Source: Rhytidiadelphus loreus (Eukaryota; Streptophyta; Bryopsida; Hypnales; Hylocomiaceae). From it: a stretch of 64,000 nucleotides of DNA. The DNA lies in assembly GCA_947034895.1 (NCBI GenBank), contig OX344764.1, positions 50,325,348 through 50,389,347 of the forward strand, in the 5' to 3' direction. Positions 1 through 13,200 of this stretch are shown here, in pieces. The translations under genes were made by a program, and so were the position numbers. Positions within the stretch are counted from its first letter, which is position 1. Each line of letters starts with the position of its first letter. The notes below the pieces were generated by a model, which had not been told where the DNA came from, searched no databases, and saw nothing but the letters and a program-made list of their open reading frames with translations.

Positions 1-170
1 GCCAGTTTTTGATTGATCATACCATGAAAAACATATTTCAAAGAGGTTTAGATTTATTATATAATTAGAATCAGTGAAGAGCATTCCATGTGTTGGTATG
101 GAGGTTGATGATGGAGTTGAACAAAATCCCAATTTGATCTAGTCAACACTGCAAAAAAGAAAAACGAGGT
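1..170. repeat. Fragment resembling peroxidase intron 3
   Basis: The block around 84-113 matches 2867-2896 inside intron 3 of the downstream peroxidase with only a few differences: both contain a run reading tcagtgaagagcatt followed by catgtg and tgg. Weaker similarity extends on both sides, including a shared ttgatcat. The simplest reading is the trailing edge of a duplicated peroxidase copy lying to the left of the window, but a short dispersed repeat is also possible. No coding exon is visible here. Confidence 0.4.
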
Positions 171-1772
171 TAAATTTGGGCTTCAAGGTTCTACGGGATA
201 AAACGATATTTTAATGACGTGAACTTATGGAGTGATCATCTCCATATAGTTTGAGAAGAATGTAGTTAAGGGGAGTGACAACTGACCACTCTATACTAGT
301 TACGTTGAGTGTCACCTCAGTTGGTTGTGTGAGACACAGACTGAATAACTTAATTCAGTTTTGGAAATCAGGAATTGAAATATTGGGAAGCGCCAATGAA
401 GGCGGTGATGCATGAAATGATGGCACTGTACCTGTGAACCTGCAGGTGTGAAAGCCGGCACGTGCTGGGGTCGTGTGCATATATTGCTGGATCGAATTTC
501 GGAGACGACGCAACTGCCAAATTACGTTAAGCTTAATGTCGAAATGGAACTGTTAAATCATAATGCAAGCTGCTTCGAAGCACTCCATCTTGATCGCCAT
601 CAGCTATATCGACACAGATTTCATTTCTAATGACACCGAGGTATCGAGTTTCACTGTGGGACTACTCCCTAAAAAACTTGGTGTAGAATTAGATAGTATC
701 GAAATCAACCAGTTTCAATTTAGGACTGCTCGCCACAATTAAACTCGAAAAGTCACTTTCGAAGTACTGTAAAGGTCGATAATTCAGCATCATCAATAAG
801 TTATTAGGTTGCACTGGGAACAGAAATTTCAGTCCACTGACTTCTTGAAGTAGAGCAACTCGTATGAAATTTACTGGACTCCGTCACGATATTCCACCAC
901 GATTCTGGAAGTTGTAGTACATCACCACTGGAGCTACGGTATCAGTAACAAAAAGGTTTGGAAATACCTTCTGTCCGAAGAGGGGATACATTAATTTCCT
1001 CTGATTTTCGTAAGAGCACAGCCGAACTTGGTCTGCTTCATACCAGATTCCAATTATCTGCTGACAACTGAAATTTCCCAGAAATCGCGGTCCACTCTTT
1101 CAAGGTAATCATTCCACTTCATATACAGGCAATTAAAAACGCCAGCAATCACACTACGTTTTAAACTGTCAATGCACATAGGTACACAGTACCAGTAAAT
1201 GCAAATACCAGGATTATTAGCATTTGTCACATACGACATTAGCCTCAAGCGGGGTAGCGATAGACTACCAACCTACATGTGCCCATGGATGCAACATGAT
1301 GGTTACTTCCGGAGCGATGAAACGACCAAGGTGTGAATTTTCTCCAAGTCACACAAACTGTCAGATGGCTGCCGTCTTATTCCCAACACCAGCTAGTGCC
1401 CATCTCCAGCTCAGTCCTCGGAAGCTACTCCTCTAACTCTTAATTGCCATAATAGCTGCCTCCAATAATCCCTAGTCCGGAGAGAGAGTGCAACAAACAA
1501 CAACCAAACACGCGGACTTTCAGTTGACTTCGAAACCGACCAATGCTACTATTTCACAGGGGCTCCAATGGTCATCATCAAGTCATTTGAGCTCTTCCTG
1601 TATCTCCTGCAGTTGCGTAAGTTTGAGCTGCTGCAGTACCGTCAGTTTCTGAACACCAACAGAAAAGCTGCCCATTGTGAGCTGAGGGATGAGTTGACAC
1701 TGAAAGAGTAGAAAGGAGTACTGATTGTGGGTTAAGTACTGAGACGCAGTATTGGGAGTTCAATCTGTGGAA
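171..1772. other. Intergenic region upstream of the peroxidase
   Basis: I see no supportable gene. The open frames are short, lack family features, and overlap on both strands. G+C is higher between about 1230 and 1440, which could be a decayed coding remnant, but neither strand gives a recognisable protein. The last 200 bases must hold the peroxidase promoter and 5'UTR. I could not pick out a convincing TATA box. Confidence 0.5.
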
Positions 1773-3515
1773 ATGGCGAGGTATGGGAGAACTACAGCAG
1801 CTATGGTGGTGTCCATGCTAGTCGTAGCCACACTGGTGTTGCAAGTGCAGGTGCTGCAAGCGCAAAACATATTCGTAGGATTCTATGACCAAAGTTGCCC
1901 TCAGGCAGAGGCCACTGTCACGCAAGTAGTGCACGAGTTCAACTCTCGGGATCCCACCACACCGGCTGCATTGCTTCGTCTCCTCTTCCACGACTGCTTC
2001 GTTGAGGTACACATCTTCTCTGTCGATCTCAAAGCTTAAAATGCTGCCTTTCCATAGCATAGTACTATGCATTGCATCTCTCCAGACGCGTACGCGACGT
2101 CTCTTTCGATCTTAAAGCTGTTAACTCAAATACAAGTAGCCTGTCATAGTCCTGTGAGCTGCATTTCTCAAAAGGACGTTCCAGCTGCTACACATTGATG
2201 TGCCTTTGATAGCTATTAGGGAGTGCTATTGGGAAATATGAAAGCTTAGGGTGATACTAAAGCTCGTTTAATGCAGGGTTGCGATGGTTCCATACTGTTG
2301 GACCCAAGCCCGGATAATCCCAACATTGAGAAGCAGGCGTCTCCCAATCTAACAGTACGAGGTTACGAGGTGATCGATGAGGCGAAGAGGCGCCTGGAAA
2401 TGGCCTGTCCGCTAACGGTTTCCTGCGCGGACGTTGTGGCGCTCGCTGCCAGGGATGGCGCCGTTCTCGTATGTCACCTCCCCCATCGCCCTCATGCTTT
2501 CGCATTCCCAATCAGGTCTCCTTCTTTTATCTCAAGATGCTTCCATTTTAACTAAACCAAAGAGTCTGTGGTAATGCAGGCAGGGTTGAACTTCCAAGGG
2601 CTTCCCCTCACAATGGCAACGGGACGCTGGGACGGCCGCGTCTCCAGCATGGACGCCGCTAACAACGCGCTCCCCTCTTCGAGATCCAACGTCGACCAAC
2701 TCACCTCGCAATTCGGCAATAAAGGCCTCTCTCAAGACGAGATGGTCACTCTCTCAGGTCAACATTTAAACCCCAAACCCTAACCAAGGATTCATGGTCT
2801 TAAAATTCGGTTGATCATATTGTGAATGATACAATGAAGATGAGGCAAAATTTTATATCACTAAAATCAGTGAAGAGCATTGCATGTGCTGGATAAAAAA
2901 GTAACGGAAATTGAACTAAAAAGAAATCTCTGAAAGTAAGGAAGTCCGTCTCACTTCACCATTTCACTCACAATCTCTGTCTTTCTTGCTGAGCGTGTCT
3001 CCTCATACCTGAGATCGTTGATCCAGAGTCGTTTTGCAATGATTCTCGCAAAGAAACCCTAAAAAAAGCAAAACTTGACAATTTCGGCCAAATTTTGTGC
3101 AGGCGCTCACACGATCGGCAAAGCGCACTGCGTGAACTTCATGGACCGCATCTACAATTTCCCAGGCTCTGTGGACGGCGTGGATCCCACCATGGACCCG
3201 AACTTCGCCGCTCAATTACAATCCCAGTGCCCGCAAGGCAACCCGAACCCGAATACCGTGGTGGACTTGGACTCCTCTACGCCGTTCGTGATGGACAACA
3301 ACTACTACCTCAACGGCTTCGCCGGGCGCGTGCTGTTCAGCAGCGACATGGCGCTCTTCAACGACTTCCAGACGGAGTTCACGAGCAACTTGAATGTGGT
3401 GAATGGGATTTCGTGGAACCAGAAGTTCGGGAATGCGTTGGCGCAGATGGCGGCCATCGAGCTCAAGGACGAATTTAGCGGAGAAGTTCGTGCCAATTGT
3501 CGCCAAATCAACTAA
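1773..3515 (+). CDS. Class III (secretory) peroxidase, 4 exons
   Basis: Haem peroxidase of the plant secretory pathway, which uses H2O2 to oxidise phenolics in the wall or apoplast. Exons are 1773-2006, 2277-2468, 2580-2757 and 3103-3515; all introns are GT-AG and the joined frame gives 338 aa, normal for the family. The first ATG opens a hydrophobic signal peptide (about residues 1-30, ending LQA). Distal Arg69 and His73 lie in [19 protein letters not shown]; proximal haem ligand His204 lies in LSGAHTIG; the [12 protein letters not shown] helix is present. Cysteines at 42, 75, 80, 120 and 211, among others, fit the usual four disulfides, and the protein ends with a Cys near the C terminus. 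There is no obvious C-terminal vacuolar extension. Family assignment is secure; the individual substrate cannot be told from sequence. A peroxidase-intron-like fragment at 1-170 hints at a tandem paralogue to the left. Confidence 0.95.
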
Positions 3516-3780
3516 GTGCGGGTGCAGAGAGGCTTGCTTGTGACGAAATGCGGATACATTGTTGCAAATTCAACGACAATTGAGAGTGCAAAAGGCTTGT
3601 TTCTGACGAAATTCGGACACATTGTTGCAAAATCAAAAGACATTGTATCAAATTCAACTACACTAAGAGTGCGAAAGGCTCTTCTGTAGCGAGATTGGGA
3701 TCAATTCTCGCAAGATCGACTATATCGGGGTGTGCGGAAAGGCTTGTCTGTAGCAAGATCGCGAAGAGCATGTTTCCATT
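3516..3780 (+). repeat. Imperfect tandem repeat in the peroxidase 3' flank
   Basis: About four degenerate units of 65-80 bp begin near 3514, 3580, 3664 and 3727. Each carries a version of gagtgc..aaaggcttg followed by tg(a/t)(c/g)gaaat and a stretch like acattgttgcaaa. The array begins at the stop codon, so it probably forms the 3'UTR. Confidence 0.6.
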
Positions 3781-4029
3781 GAAGTCTCAGCGGAGCTCTA
3801 ATGGACGCATGCTCTTAAGGGGGTTGGTAGATTGCTGCTGACTGGTAGATTTTGGCGCTCTCTTAGTAGATTTTGGGATAGGAATTTACGTTATTCTTGG
3901 AATTTTTGTGTTTATTGGTAGCAACACTAAGAGTGATTAAACATACTGTAGCAAGTGGCTAATGCCTAAATTCTTTGATACTTTGTATTCTATCAAATAG
4001 TATAATCCCTAAAGGTCTAGGACGTGAAT

Positions 4030-4149
4030 CTCTAGATCATTTCTTGTAATGTATACTATCTCTAGATTACTTCCTGTTATGTATACCATTTCTAGATCGC
4101 TTCTTGTTATGTATACCATCTCTAGATGACTTCTTGTTATGTATACCAT
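4030..4149. repeat. 30-bp tandem repeat, 4 copies
   Basis: Four head-to-tail 30-bp units start at 4030, 4060, 4090 and 4120. Each begins (c/t)tctagat and ends with tgttatgtataccat or a close variant. The period is exact and the units differ by a few substitutions, so this is a small minisatellite with no coding role. Confidence 0.85.
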
Positions 4150-6097
4150 CTTGGTGGCTAGGGTTGGCAAAAAACATTCAAAAAAATTTCCTAGTATTCT
4201 TGGGAAATCTTTTTGGAACAACAATTGAGTTCAAACATGTTCCAAGAATAACATAAATTCAAGAGTTTTGTTTCTAATTTTGAACAACAATTGAGTTCAA
4301 ACATGTTCCAAAAATATGAAATCTTTATTCATCCACCTAAATGTTGGTAAATTCTTGTGTTAACTACTAACTATGTTTTCACCAAAACTGCTCCAAAACT
4401 GCCCTTGCACCATATTTTAGATGAAAAATATTTTTGGACACATGTAACCATAGGATCTTCTAGTAAAATAGTTTGAAAAGATGTGGAAAAAAATTTCAGA
4501 ATTTTCTACCATGTAGATTGCAAGGTATTAACATGCGAAGTGACAAAAATCCTTTTTTTAGCCCTGTGAAAATACAGGCAGCTGCACTTCACAAGGTCAC
4601 ATTTGTATGAAAAAATGTCCAAAACGGTAGTTACTCTTTGGATTTATTCCTCAAGTCAAGTTGGCTACATGCTTGAAAAAAATTAGATCATTTGAAATTG
4701 TACAACATATAGGAAAAAAATAGTAAGTAGAAAAAAGTAGAGAATGATTAAAAATACTAATTTGTTAACAATTTATTTATAGAATTGAAAATGACAATCC
4801 CAATGGTTGTAATGTTGTAATAACAATATACACCTTATTTTTATTTTATTTTTTCCAAAAATATTTAAAATTGAGTTAAATAAAGGACTTCAAAGTTTAT
4901 TTTAGAATAGAGGTTCCATAACAACCTAGTACCTACAAACTAAACCAAACTAAAATTCTTCATAACTTTCATCTCATTAATCAAAATGGAATGATTCAAA
5001 GCTTAACACATAATTATATAAAAATCTAGAGAATCAATTTCAATTTTTATTTTTTTTTAAATTGATTTTCAAAGAAGTTTTTTTTTCTGCTTAGGCTGCC
5101 CGCCAAACACTGAAAATTACATGTCATGCAATTACTTTTGAACCATGTAGTCAAAAGTTATGAAAATTGTTGGGCCTTAAAGCTACTCCTCGGGCACACA
5201 TTGTGTGAAATTTTCAAATAAAAAAAATAAAAATTCCATTTGTAGTGAACATAGTTGCCCAAAATCGCTATGTTGCCAAAAAACATTGTTTGGACATTTA
5301 GGGGTTAAAGCATCATCAATAGAACACAACATAGGATGTATAATGAATACATTTGGAGTGGGGGCCACAAAAATGAACAAAAGTATGGCTTCAATGTAGA
5401 GACATTATCAAGTTTGTCATTGGTGTGCTCAACATGAATTGTCTTCTGATTGACACTTTTGGATTATTGGTACTCTTTGCTCTGACTACCTCACACAAAA
5501 AATCTTCAATTTATTGTGCCACATAGCACATGCATCTAAGGCATTCAAATTATGAATTGCAAGAGCTTGCAAAAAAAGACTAAACTTCTATGGAAATGCG
5601 GGATAGAAAGGCCTCAACTTTGGATTTAATGGTGGCATAGCCACATTTCTAGTCTATTGTCATGTGGCCCCATTGGAGCAAGGATGCAACAAATGGTGTA
5701 GCTACAATGGATGTTTCAAGTCCAAATGACAAATAATGTAACAAAATTTGGCCCTAGGCAACCTACATTGCAAAATGCAATAAAATTAGAAGTAGTTACA
5801 TGAAATTTCTGCAATTAAATTTTGAATTCAAAACGGAAACACACTAATTGTTCATTTTTGACAATTTTAAATCTTAAAAATTTATGAGTTGATATGTTTT
5901 ACAACTTTAAAATCACTTTCCATTTTGCTACCTTCAATGATTGTAGGATATCTACTTATACAATCTAAAGTATGTGCTTTTTGCTTTTTGTATTATGTTT
6001 GTGTTTTGGCGGACCAATTGTTGGCAAGGGGAGAAAATGGCTATGAAACTATCAACAAACCATACTTCTATACATAATTGAATTTGGTTTGTTGAGT
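4150..6097. other. AT-rich intergenic DNA
   Basis: I see no gene. Open frames are short and rich in K, N, F and I, as expected of AT-rich noncoding DNA. One copy of the window-wide motif resembling ttaacccctaaag, inverted, lies near 5297. Confidence 0.5.
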
Positions 6098-6100
6098 TTA

Positions 6101-6525
6101 GAGCATCTCCACTAGGCCGCATAATATTGGCCGGACAAGGAGTTTAGGATGGCTAGCTTTCTTTGTCTTACCACTAGTTAGAGGCTTTGTAGATTTTTCT
6201 TCAAAGCATTCCAAATTTCTATTTCCTCACTTCAATTTGTAGTGGCATGTACATTTGACCTACACCACACTATTGACAAAAAGAACTCCCAATGTCTTGC
6301 TCTATAGGGATCTCTTGCATGTCTCACAACTCCCACCTCTACTACATCATCCAAAACCCAAGGTCAATTTCAACCTAGTGCATTGGAACTTATGATTGCC
6401 ACATTGGACTCCATGATTTTACAATCAGTCGGTAGGGTCTTGTTACAAAGGCAAGACCTTCATCATCACAAGGACATGGCAAATAATAACCACCACCAAT
6501 GTGCCATTTGGAAGTGGAGATGCTC
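6101..6525. mobile_element. Non-autonomous PIF/Harbinger-type element, 425 bp
   Basis: The ends are inverted: the left end reads gagcatctccact and the right end agtggagatgctc, a perfect 13-bp TIR. A TTA flanks each side (6098-6100 and 6526-6528). A TTA target-site duplication with GAGCATCTCCA-like ends is typical of the PIF/Harbinger superfamily. The interior has no intact transposase, so it is a deletion derivative or MITE. Confidence 0.8.
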
Positions 6526-6584
6526 TTAGCTTTGTTGCTAGTTTTTGTCATATTTCCTTGAATAAGGTGGGTACTACCACCAAC

Positions 6585-6762
6585 ATGCCTAGTTACTATT
6601 ATTAGACTAGTTGAATTTTCAAATTTTCTTGTTGGCAAGTGAAAGGAGGTTCCTAAGGACCAAAGAACATGCCATCCAAATACCATATGCAAAAGTTATG
6701 AAGGGTCAAAGGTTCTTTTGGTAGATGTTCTGAAGTTGTTTCTTCAACATAAGTACATATTG
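6585..6762. repeat. Dispersed repeat, copy 1 (partner at 33939-34103)
   Basis: This block and 33939-34103 share an ordered set of stretches in the same orientation: atgcctagttactattatt, ttttcttgttgg, accatatgcaaaagtta, tagatgttctga and gtacatattg. The partner lies about 27 kb away. No terminal repeats are clear at either copy, so the class is unknown. Confidence 0.75.
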
Positions 6763-7009
6763 TACATAAGCCATTCTATTCTTTAGAAGTCATCTTGTAC
6801 TGAAGTCGTACTTCCCCCTTGAATAATAATTTTTGAGCCCAGCAAGCTCCAACTGAAAATCACTAGGAAGCACACTGATAATGGATTTGTATACCTCGCT
6901 GTTTGACCACTCAGGCTCACGTCTTGATAAAGAGAGCTTTGAATATATCTGGTGTAGTACCGTCAGTTAAGTAAATCCTCAAAAACTACGAGTGTAAATG
7001 CACGTTACT
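6763..7009. other. Spacer 3' of UBC13 copy A
   Basis: No gene seen. The homology to UBC13 copy B begins just to the right, near 7010, and marks the edge of the duplicated block. Confidence 0.4.
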
Positions 7010-7815
7010 TCTTATCTCAATCAGGAATAAAAGTTCAAAAATACAGGAAACAGATTCGAACCTCTCAAAGCAGTAAGAGAAAACAAAGTCATGTTGATAA
7101 TCAAGATGGCTAAAATCAGGCAGGCAGCTATGAACTTCACTCCCAGATGTCTAGCCTGACTTGACATACAACACCAAGTTCGTATACAGGCAATAACGCT
7201 ACTGATGTATCCGATCCACTACATTTCACATTGTAAGGAAATTGGAATCACCTTGATAAAGATCTGACCTTGAACTAATCCTGCCAACTACGATGATTCG
7301 ACTCAGAACAGGCCGGACCATCCGCACAAAAATTGTCTCCGTAGCACTTACACGAGAGGCAAATTCCATGCCTCTTCTTAGCTCTTTCATAATTTCCCTG
7401 AAAGAATGCGCTACAAACCATGCAGCCCTTCATCAGGGAAGAATCAAGTACACAATACTGGAAACTAGATCAAGAGAATGGATATGACAAGAGGCTGCCT
7501 GATATGCAGAACACCAAAAAGGGCCTGGCCAAGACACTCTGCCGTGAAAATTTAGAGAGGACATGCAATAGAAGACGAGAGGAGGATTATAATGACACTG
7601 GAATATTCCAAGAACTGGCACTCCCCAAATGGACCCTCAGAAGCAATAGACATGACAACTTCACAGGTACCGGTATACTCCCTATGTTGACCTTGGCGAC
7701 CTTGATCCATTGGTGCTCCGTCCATTTTACTGGTTTTCGTTTCACGTCTGTCTTCCCCCAAACTAGCTTCTGATCCTCAAGTCTCCATACGTTGGACCGA
7801 AGTACCCAACCATCA
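7010..7815 (-). other. 3' flank/3'UTR of UBC13 copy A, conserved with copy B
   Basis: On the minus strand this region follows the stop codon and matches 28842-29625 downstream of copy B over most of its length, including segments reading ttgcttctgagggtccattt and caaggtcaacat. Open frames on both strands here lack protein features. Shared 3' sequence shows the duplication took in the whole transcription unit. Confidence 0.75.
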
Positions 7816-9951
7816 TCAGGCGCCGCTCGCATAAGAACGAGTCCATTCCTTAGCTGCTCCCCAAAATAAACATAAAAGGGAATCTCTCAGTAATTGATGA
7901 CACGACACAAAGATAAGTATAGAAACGTCATCACCAAAAAACGGATAGTAGTGCAATGAAAAATAGCCATGCAAAGTTCACAACATTGATTTGAGAAAGG
8001 CTATCGGAACTTACCAGTCTCGACAGCCTCCGCTTCATTCGACTTCCAGTGCTTGGCAACGTTCTCAGCCAAAGGATCGTCAGGGTTAGGAGCACTCAAC
8101 AGAGCCTGAATGCTGGAAAGCACCACCAAACACTTACTATTAATATATTGATGTATATAGAAAAAGACAAAATCCCGTAAATAGGAACCCATGTAGTCCA
8201 ATGACAATTTTAAACTTTACCAGGACTTTAGTAACATGCCAAACCGACAGCCAACTGACACTGACCTGAGTAGAACAGTGCGAATTTGAAGAGCCGGGCT
8301 CCATTTATCTTTAAGGATATCCAAGCAGATTCGCCCCAGCTGAATAATAGTACAACAAGAAAATAATGAGTTCAAGAAACCTAAATTTGCGACTAACGAG
8401 AGGTATTCACTAAACGTCCAAGCATCTCCTAACCTTCCCTTGAATATACATGCTACTTCTTGGACTGAGACCAACACATGTTGGCAATTGTTTTAGTGAA
8501 ATCAAAATAGTAACTCACCTTATCAATATTGGGATGGTAAATCTTCGTCAAGAACCGGACCTGAGAAACGTTCCCATAACAAAAATCCGAAACGTGTTAG
8601 CAGCGACAGATCAGACCCGTTCTTTACGAAATGAATTAAAAAATCCTGACAAAAATCTATTAAACAAAAAAGTAAGAAGTATTTTTCCGGTTCTGTTGAA
8701 AGAATGCACCAGAGTGAAGAAGCTGAAATTTCTGACATCACCGAAAAATATTGATATGTTCAATGATATGCACCCTCCAAAGATGAAATTAAACACAAAC
8801 AATGGTGTTTGAAAGTGTAAATTAGAACTGAGTAAAACCTTAGGTGCAGCCATTGGATACTCCTCTGGTAAAAACAACTCCAGCTTGAACACACCGCCTG
8901 GAAATATAATTCAATTAGATCGGCCCGCCTCAGCTTCTTACGCAAAAAATGCAGTGATATTAGCATAGCAGGGAAAACCTAACCCATGAATTACCTTCAT
9001 AAGGAGACTGTGATGGTCCCAATATCATCACATTGAAATAACGCAAATTCTCCTCAGATGGCGATGCACTGATCCCTGGAGCTGGAGTATCATGAAGCAG
9101 ACCTGCTGTTAATGCCAGCTACATAACAGCTAAAAATTCCAGCAATTTCACAGGGTTTGCAAGCTCAGACCACTCAACCCTCTCTAATGATTCTGTCTTG
9201 GGGGACGAGCTTCGATTATCACAGTCAAGCGTGTTTACAACTGGACACGTGAAAGTTTTCCCTTTGAATGAGTTCACAACACGAGGATATAGAGGTAAAG
9301 TGCAATTTCAGAGTGTGTAATTGGAGAGAGTTGAGACTAACACAAAAATCTGCAAAAGTCAACACCAGAAAGCACTAGCACAACTAAGTCACCCTGCTCT
9401 ATTCAACTGGATTCCCAAACCCTACCCTCTGAAACTAAATGCTAATCTCCAACCTAATCTCCAACTTGATCTACACGCTTCCCCCACTACAAAGGGGAGC
9501 ATACCTGGCTCGCTAAGCAACCGTTGCGTTTCCTGCGCACAACCAACTCCATCACGTCAATCCTAACAAACTAGCGATCCAACCTCCGTCCCAAGCCGTC
9601 AAAGACGACGACGACGACAAAACCAACGAAACAAAAAACAAAATCAAATCAAATGGGAAATCAAACCCTAGTTCTCACACCACACCATAAAACCATCCAC
9701 CCTAAAATCACCCGCTCACATCAGGTCACATCACCATCAAGTATAACAAAAGAAACCCTTTCTTCTTCCACACAAGAGATCCAGCATTCCTACACTGCAT
9801 ACAGACCTGAAAATAACGCCCCTAACTGAAAATTCCGCTAAATTCTCCGACAACTCGAAAGGAAAATCAAAACCAGAACCGCGTGAGGGGGAGAAAAAGA
9901 TACCTTGACGATCCGCCTCGGCAAGTTCGAGTTGGCGGTAGCGGCAGACAT
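7816..9951 (-). CDS. UBC13: Ubiquitin-conjugating enzyme E2, UBC13 family (copy A), 8 exons
   Basis: E2 that, with a UEV1-type partner, builds Lys63-linked ubiquitin chains used in DNA-damage tolerance, endocytosis and signalling. Minus-strand exons from the start: 9904-9951, 9505-9532, 8995-9081, 8839-8897, 8519-8560, 8266-8339, 8015-8112, 7816-7853. All introns are GT-AG and the frame closes at 157 aa. The UBC fold is complete: N-terminal [32 protein letters not shown], the HPN motif at His83-Asn85, and catalytic Cys93 in [18 protein letters not shown]. The family is usually about 153 aa; the N terminus here is extended by MSAAT-type residues, set by the only upstream in-frame ATG. The gene is an inverted paralogue of 26473-28841 with identical exon lengths, and both copies look functional. 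No damage was seen. Confidence 0.96.
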
Positions 9952-10260
9952 GGCGGGAAGCACTTTCCCTTGCAATGTCCCCCCACACTGCACCAAAATG
10001 CGAAATTCGGAACTTAAAGTGACGGGAAAAAAATTGCGGAAACAATGAAGGAAGGGAGAGAGGTGATGGCTATGGAGGGAGAGAGGGAAAGAGGAAGAGC
10101 GGGAGATTAGGGCACCGAAAGCAGCTTGCGAAATAGCAGCAACGACGACAGCTTGAATGAGATCGGCAAAATGTGAAGGACGACGAGAAGGACGAAGAAA
10201 AAATGAACTGGCATTTGGTTTTGAGCTGGTGTCCACGTGTCCTTCCTCAATTGGCTTACT
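9952..10260 (-). promoter_or_regulatory. 5'UTR and promoter of UBC13 copy A
   Basis: The segment up to about 10115 aligns with the 5' region of copy B, including the run tgtggggggacattgcaagg upstream of the start. Farther out the two copies diverge. An ACGT-core element (ccacgtgt, 10233-10240) is a possible G-box or ABRE. The transcription start cannot be read from sequence. Confidence 0.5.
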
Positions 10261-13200
10261 TCTTATGAAAGTACTTCAAGGTGGGATAACTTTAAAAGCG
10301 AGAGTGTATCCAAAAGTGTGCCCTAATAAATTTTGATAATAAATAAATATTTGAAGGAAGTCAATTGCATTCATAATTTGCTCAACAATAAATCACCACC
10401 TTCTTATTCTTTTCTTGTAAAAAAATTTGTTTTAAGGCTTTACTTTGCTTTGGTTTTTGCTTAGGGTTTAACATTTTGGTTGGTTGATTAACCCCTAAAC
10501 GTACAAAGTCTTCTCCAAAATTGATAATTTGAAAAAAATCATTATAAAATACTATTTGAAAGAATATTTTGGAATTGGTGTATAAATAAAAGTTGTAGGT
10601 TTTGAGTTTTAGATTCCATCCATACAATTAGATTCACCAATGCTATCACCAATATTTTTTTTATAAATTTTGAAAGGGAAATTTCATCCAAGCAATAATG
10701 AGAAAGAAACAAAAATATCAATATGTTTGTTGTCCAAAAAGTGGATGTGGGAGCACTTAAGGATTAACCCTTAAACTCCTAAATCTTTTTTCAAATTTTG
10801 GTACATTTTTGCTTGTATCTTTGTTTAGGAATATCATTGATCGCAATTTCATGAAATTGAACATTAAGGAAGGTTGTCTTTTCACCATTCAAGTATTACA
10901 TTGGATAAATGAGAAGTTATTTGGACTAAATAGTGCCTACAAGTCCTTTGTTCATCGCCCTAAAAAAGAACATTAGAGCGCTTAAGAGTTAAGCAAGCCA
11001 TTAAAGTGGTCATTCAAAGTCTATAGTTTTACTATAGCAAAAATACTAAAAAAAATGTATTTGCCACTCATGATAAAATATAAAAAATTTGAATTCAAAT
11101 TTAGATTTAGAGACCCCTAATTAGCTTGGATACGTGAAGAACATTGTAGTAGAAGTAAAGAACATAGAACACTAAGCAACCACAAAATAGAAATTTTTTT
11201 TTACATTTATTCTTAGTTGGAGGAAGAAAGATGCAACACAGAAACTTCAAATGACCGCTTTAATATCATGTGTTGATTAATGATGGTCATATTGTGATAT
11301 AGAGGTGAGAACTTGATACTTAGTATGTAAATAATTGTGAACTTTTAAGTGGAAGTTTTTATGATATGGTTCAAATCTAAACAAAAGATATTCAATGCAA
11401 TGGAAGTATAATTATCAATTTGAACCATATTTTGAATCACTGAAAGTTTTTTTAGATGGCATTCTTTTTGACACTCAATACTCTATTAATGATGGAAGTT
11501 ATTTTGGTGTGAAAATTTACTTGAGGTCTTTATGGAGGTTGCTATTATGTGAGCCTAGGAGCCTAGAAGACTATACACCTATTTTATAGGGGGGCTATAT
11601 TATAGAAACCTTCCATGATTATAGTGTAACTATGCCATTCATTGTTCCACAGGTTTAAATGGTACTTTTGGATTGTTATTAGATCTATATAGGGAATTAA
11701 CCCTTTAGTGACTATGGTTGATCTAACAAGGGAGTGCAGTTTTTGAGTATATGCTTTAAAAAATTGTAATTTGGAGAGAGTTTTGAATCACAAAATTTGG
11801 ATTGCACTGTAAAAATTGAGGGTAGAGGGGCCTTGACAATATGCTAGGGAAAAAAATTGGAATTTGACATTTTGTCTACACATGAATATTGTAGGAAGAT
11901 TGATGTGAGAAACGATTGTTCTGTGAATAAGAAAAATGACCATCTAGCTAATTCATGCATATCTTGGCATGCTATGGATAGATGCGGGTGGGCTTATTAG
12001 ACACCAATGTTGCCTTTAGGACGCATCTATTTTTTTTAAATTGACAAAATTAGAACAAAAATGTGCAAATCACGACATCTTTCGTGAGGGATTCCTATAA
12101 AAGAATACTAGGCATGTGAAAGAAATACAACTGAGTGCAATAGTAAGGTGTAGTATACCACAAAATTAGATCAGTTCATTTTGTCACTAGCTCAACAATG
12201 TCGTAGATTATGCATTTTAATTTCCAACCTACAACCTCATCAACAACAAATTGAGAGGAATACGTCTAGATGCAACTCACATATGGTTGAGACAAGAAGT
12301 ATGCATATAGGTTGCATCTTTTGTAGAATAGGGACAATTGACACCTGATCTTTTTGGCAAAATACATGGGACTCACAGCCACTTCATGCTCCCACCATCT
12401 ACAGCATGGTAGTCTCTTACGCTCCTATATTATCCACTGTACTCCTACTAGGAAACAATATGACTGTAAGAAGTCTCGTGAAGCTCAAAACAATCAGTTA
12501 TAATTTCTACAAGTATTGTGAGGGCCAAAAATGAACCACTAGGTGTCAGATCAACCACAAAAGCTCCATTAATTAGCAGCATGGTTCTGTTGCCACTACA
12601 ATTTATAAAGTCATAAAAAAATACTTAATGACATCATATAGCAAGTCAAAAATCCAAAAGATGGGGAAATTAAAAAATAATAATAATAATTTAAAAATAA
12701 AATAAAAATATATAAAGATATTTTTACTCTCAGGTGAAAAGTGTAGTAAGAACACCACCTACCAAAACTCAAATCACTCAAAACTCAACTACATGTAGTC
12801 CACCTCCTCTAATCCGCTTTGGACTTCAATCAAAATTGTAGGTTCACTTCTCAATTAGGGCAAGCCCAACATGTTGGTCTTATAGATGTTCAATTGCCAA
12901 AACTCCTATTGCAACGATCTACATGCAAAAACAAACAAGTTGTCAAACATATCACCCCTAAAATCAAGACACAAACCACTTGTCAAAACAAACGTAAGTT
13001 GAAGGTTACAAAGACTCTTCAACTACAATAGCATCGATAATTAGGGATAGAATAACGAAGAGATGGTTGACAACAAAGAACCTAACATCACCTCTCCATC
13101 ATTCTAGGCACATAGGCAAGTTCCTTGACCTCATCCAAAATCAAATCAATGAAGACAATAGTGTCACGGGCGCCTTATGGTAATAGTTGAAGCAATTGGT

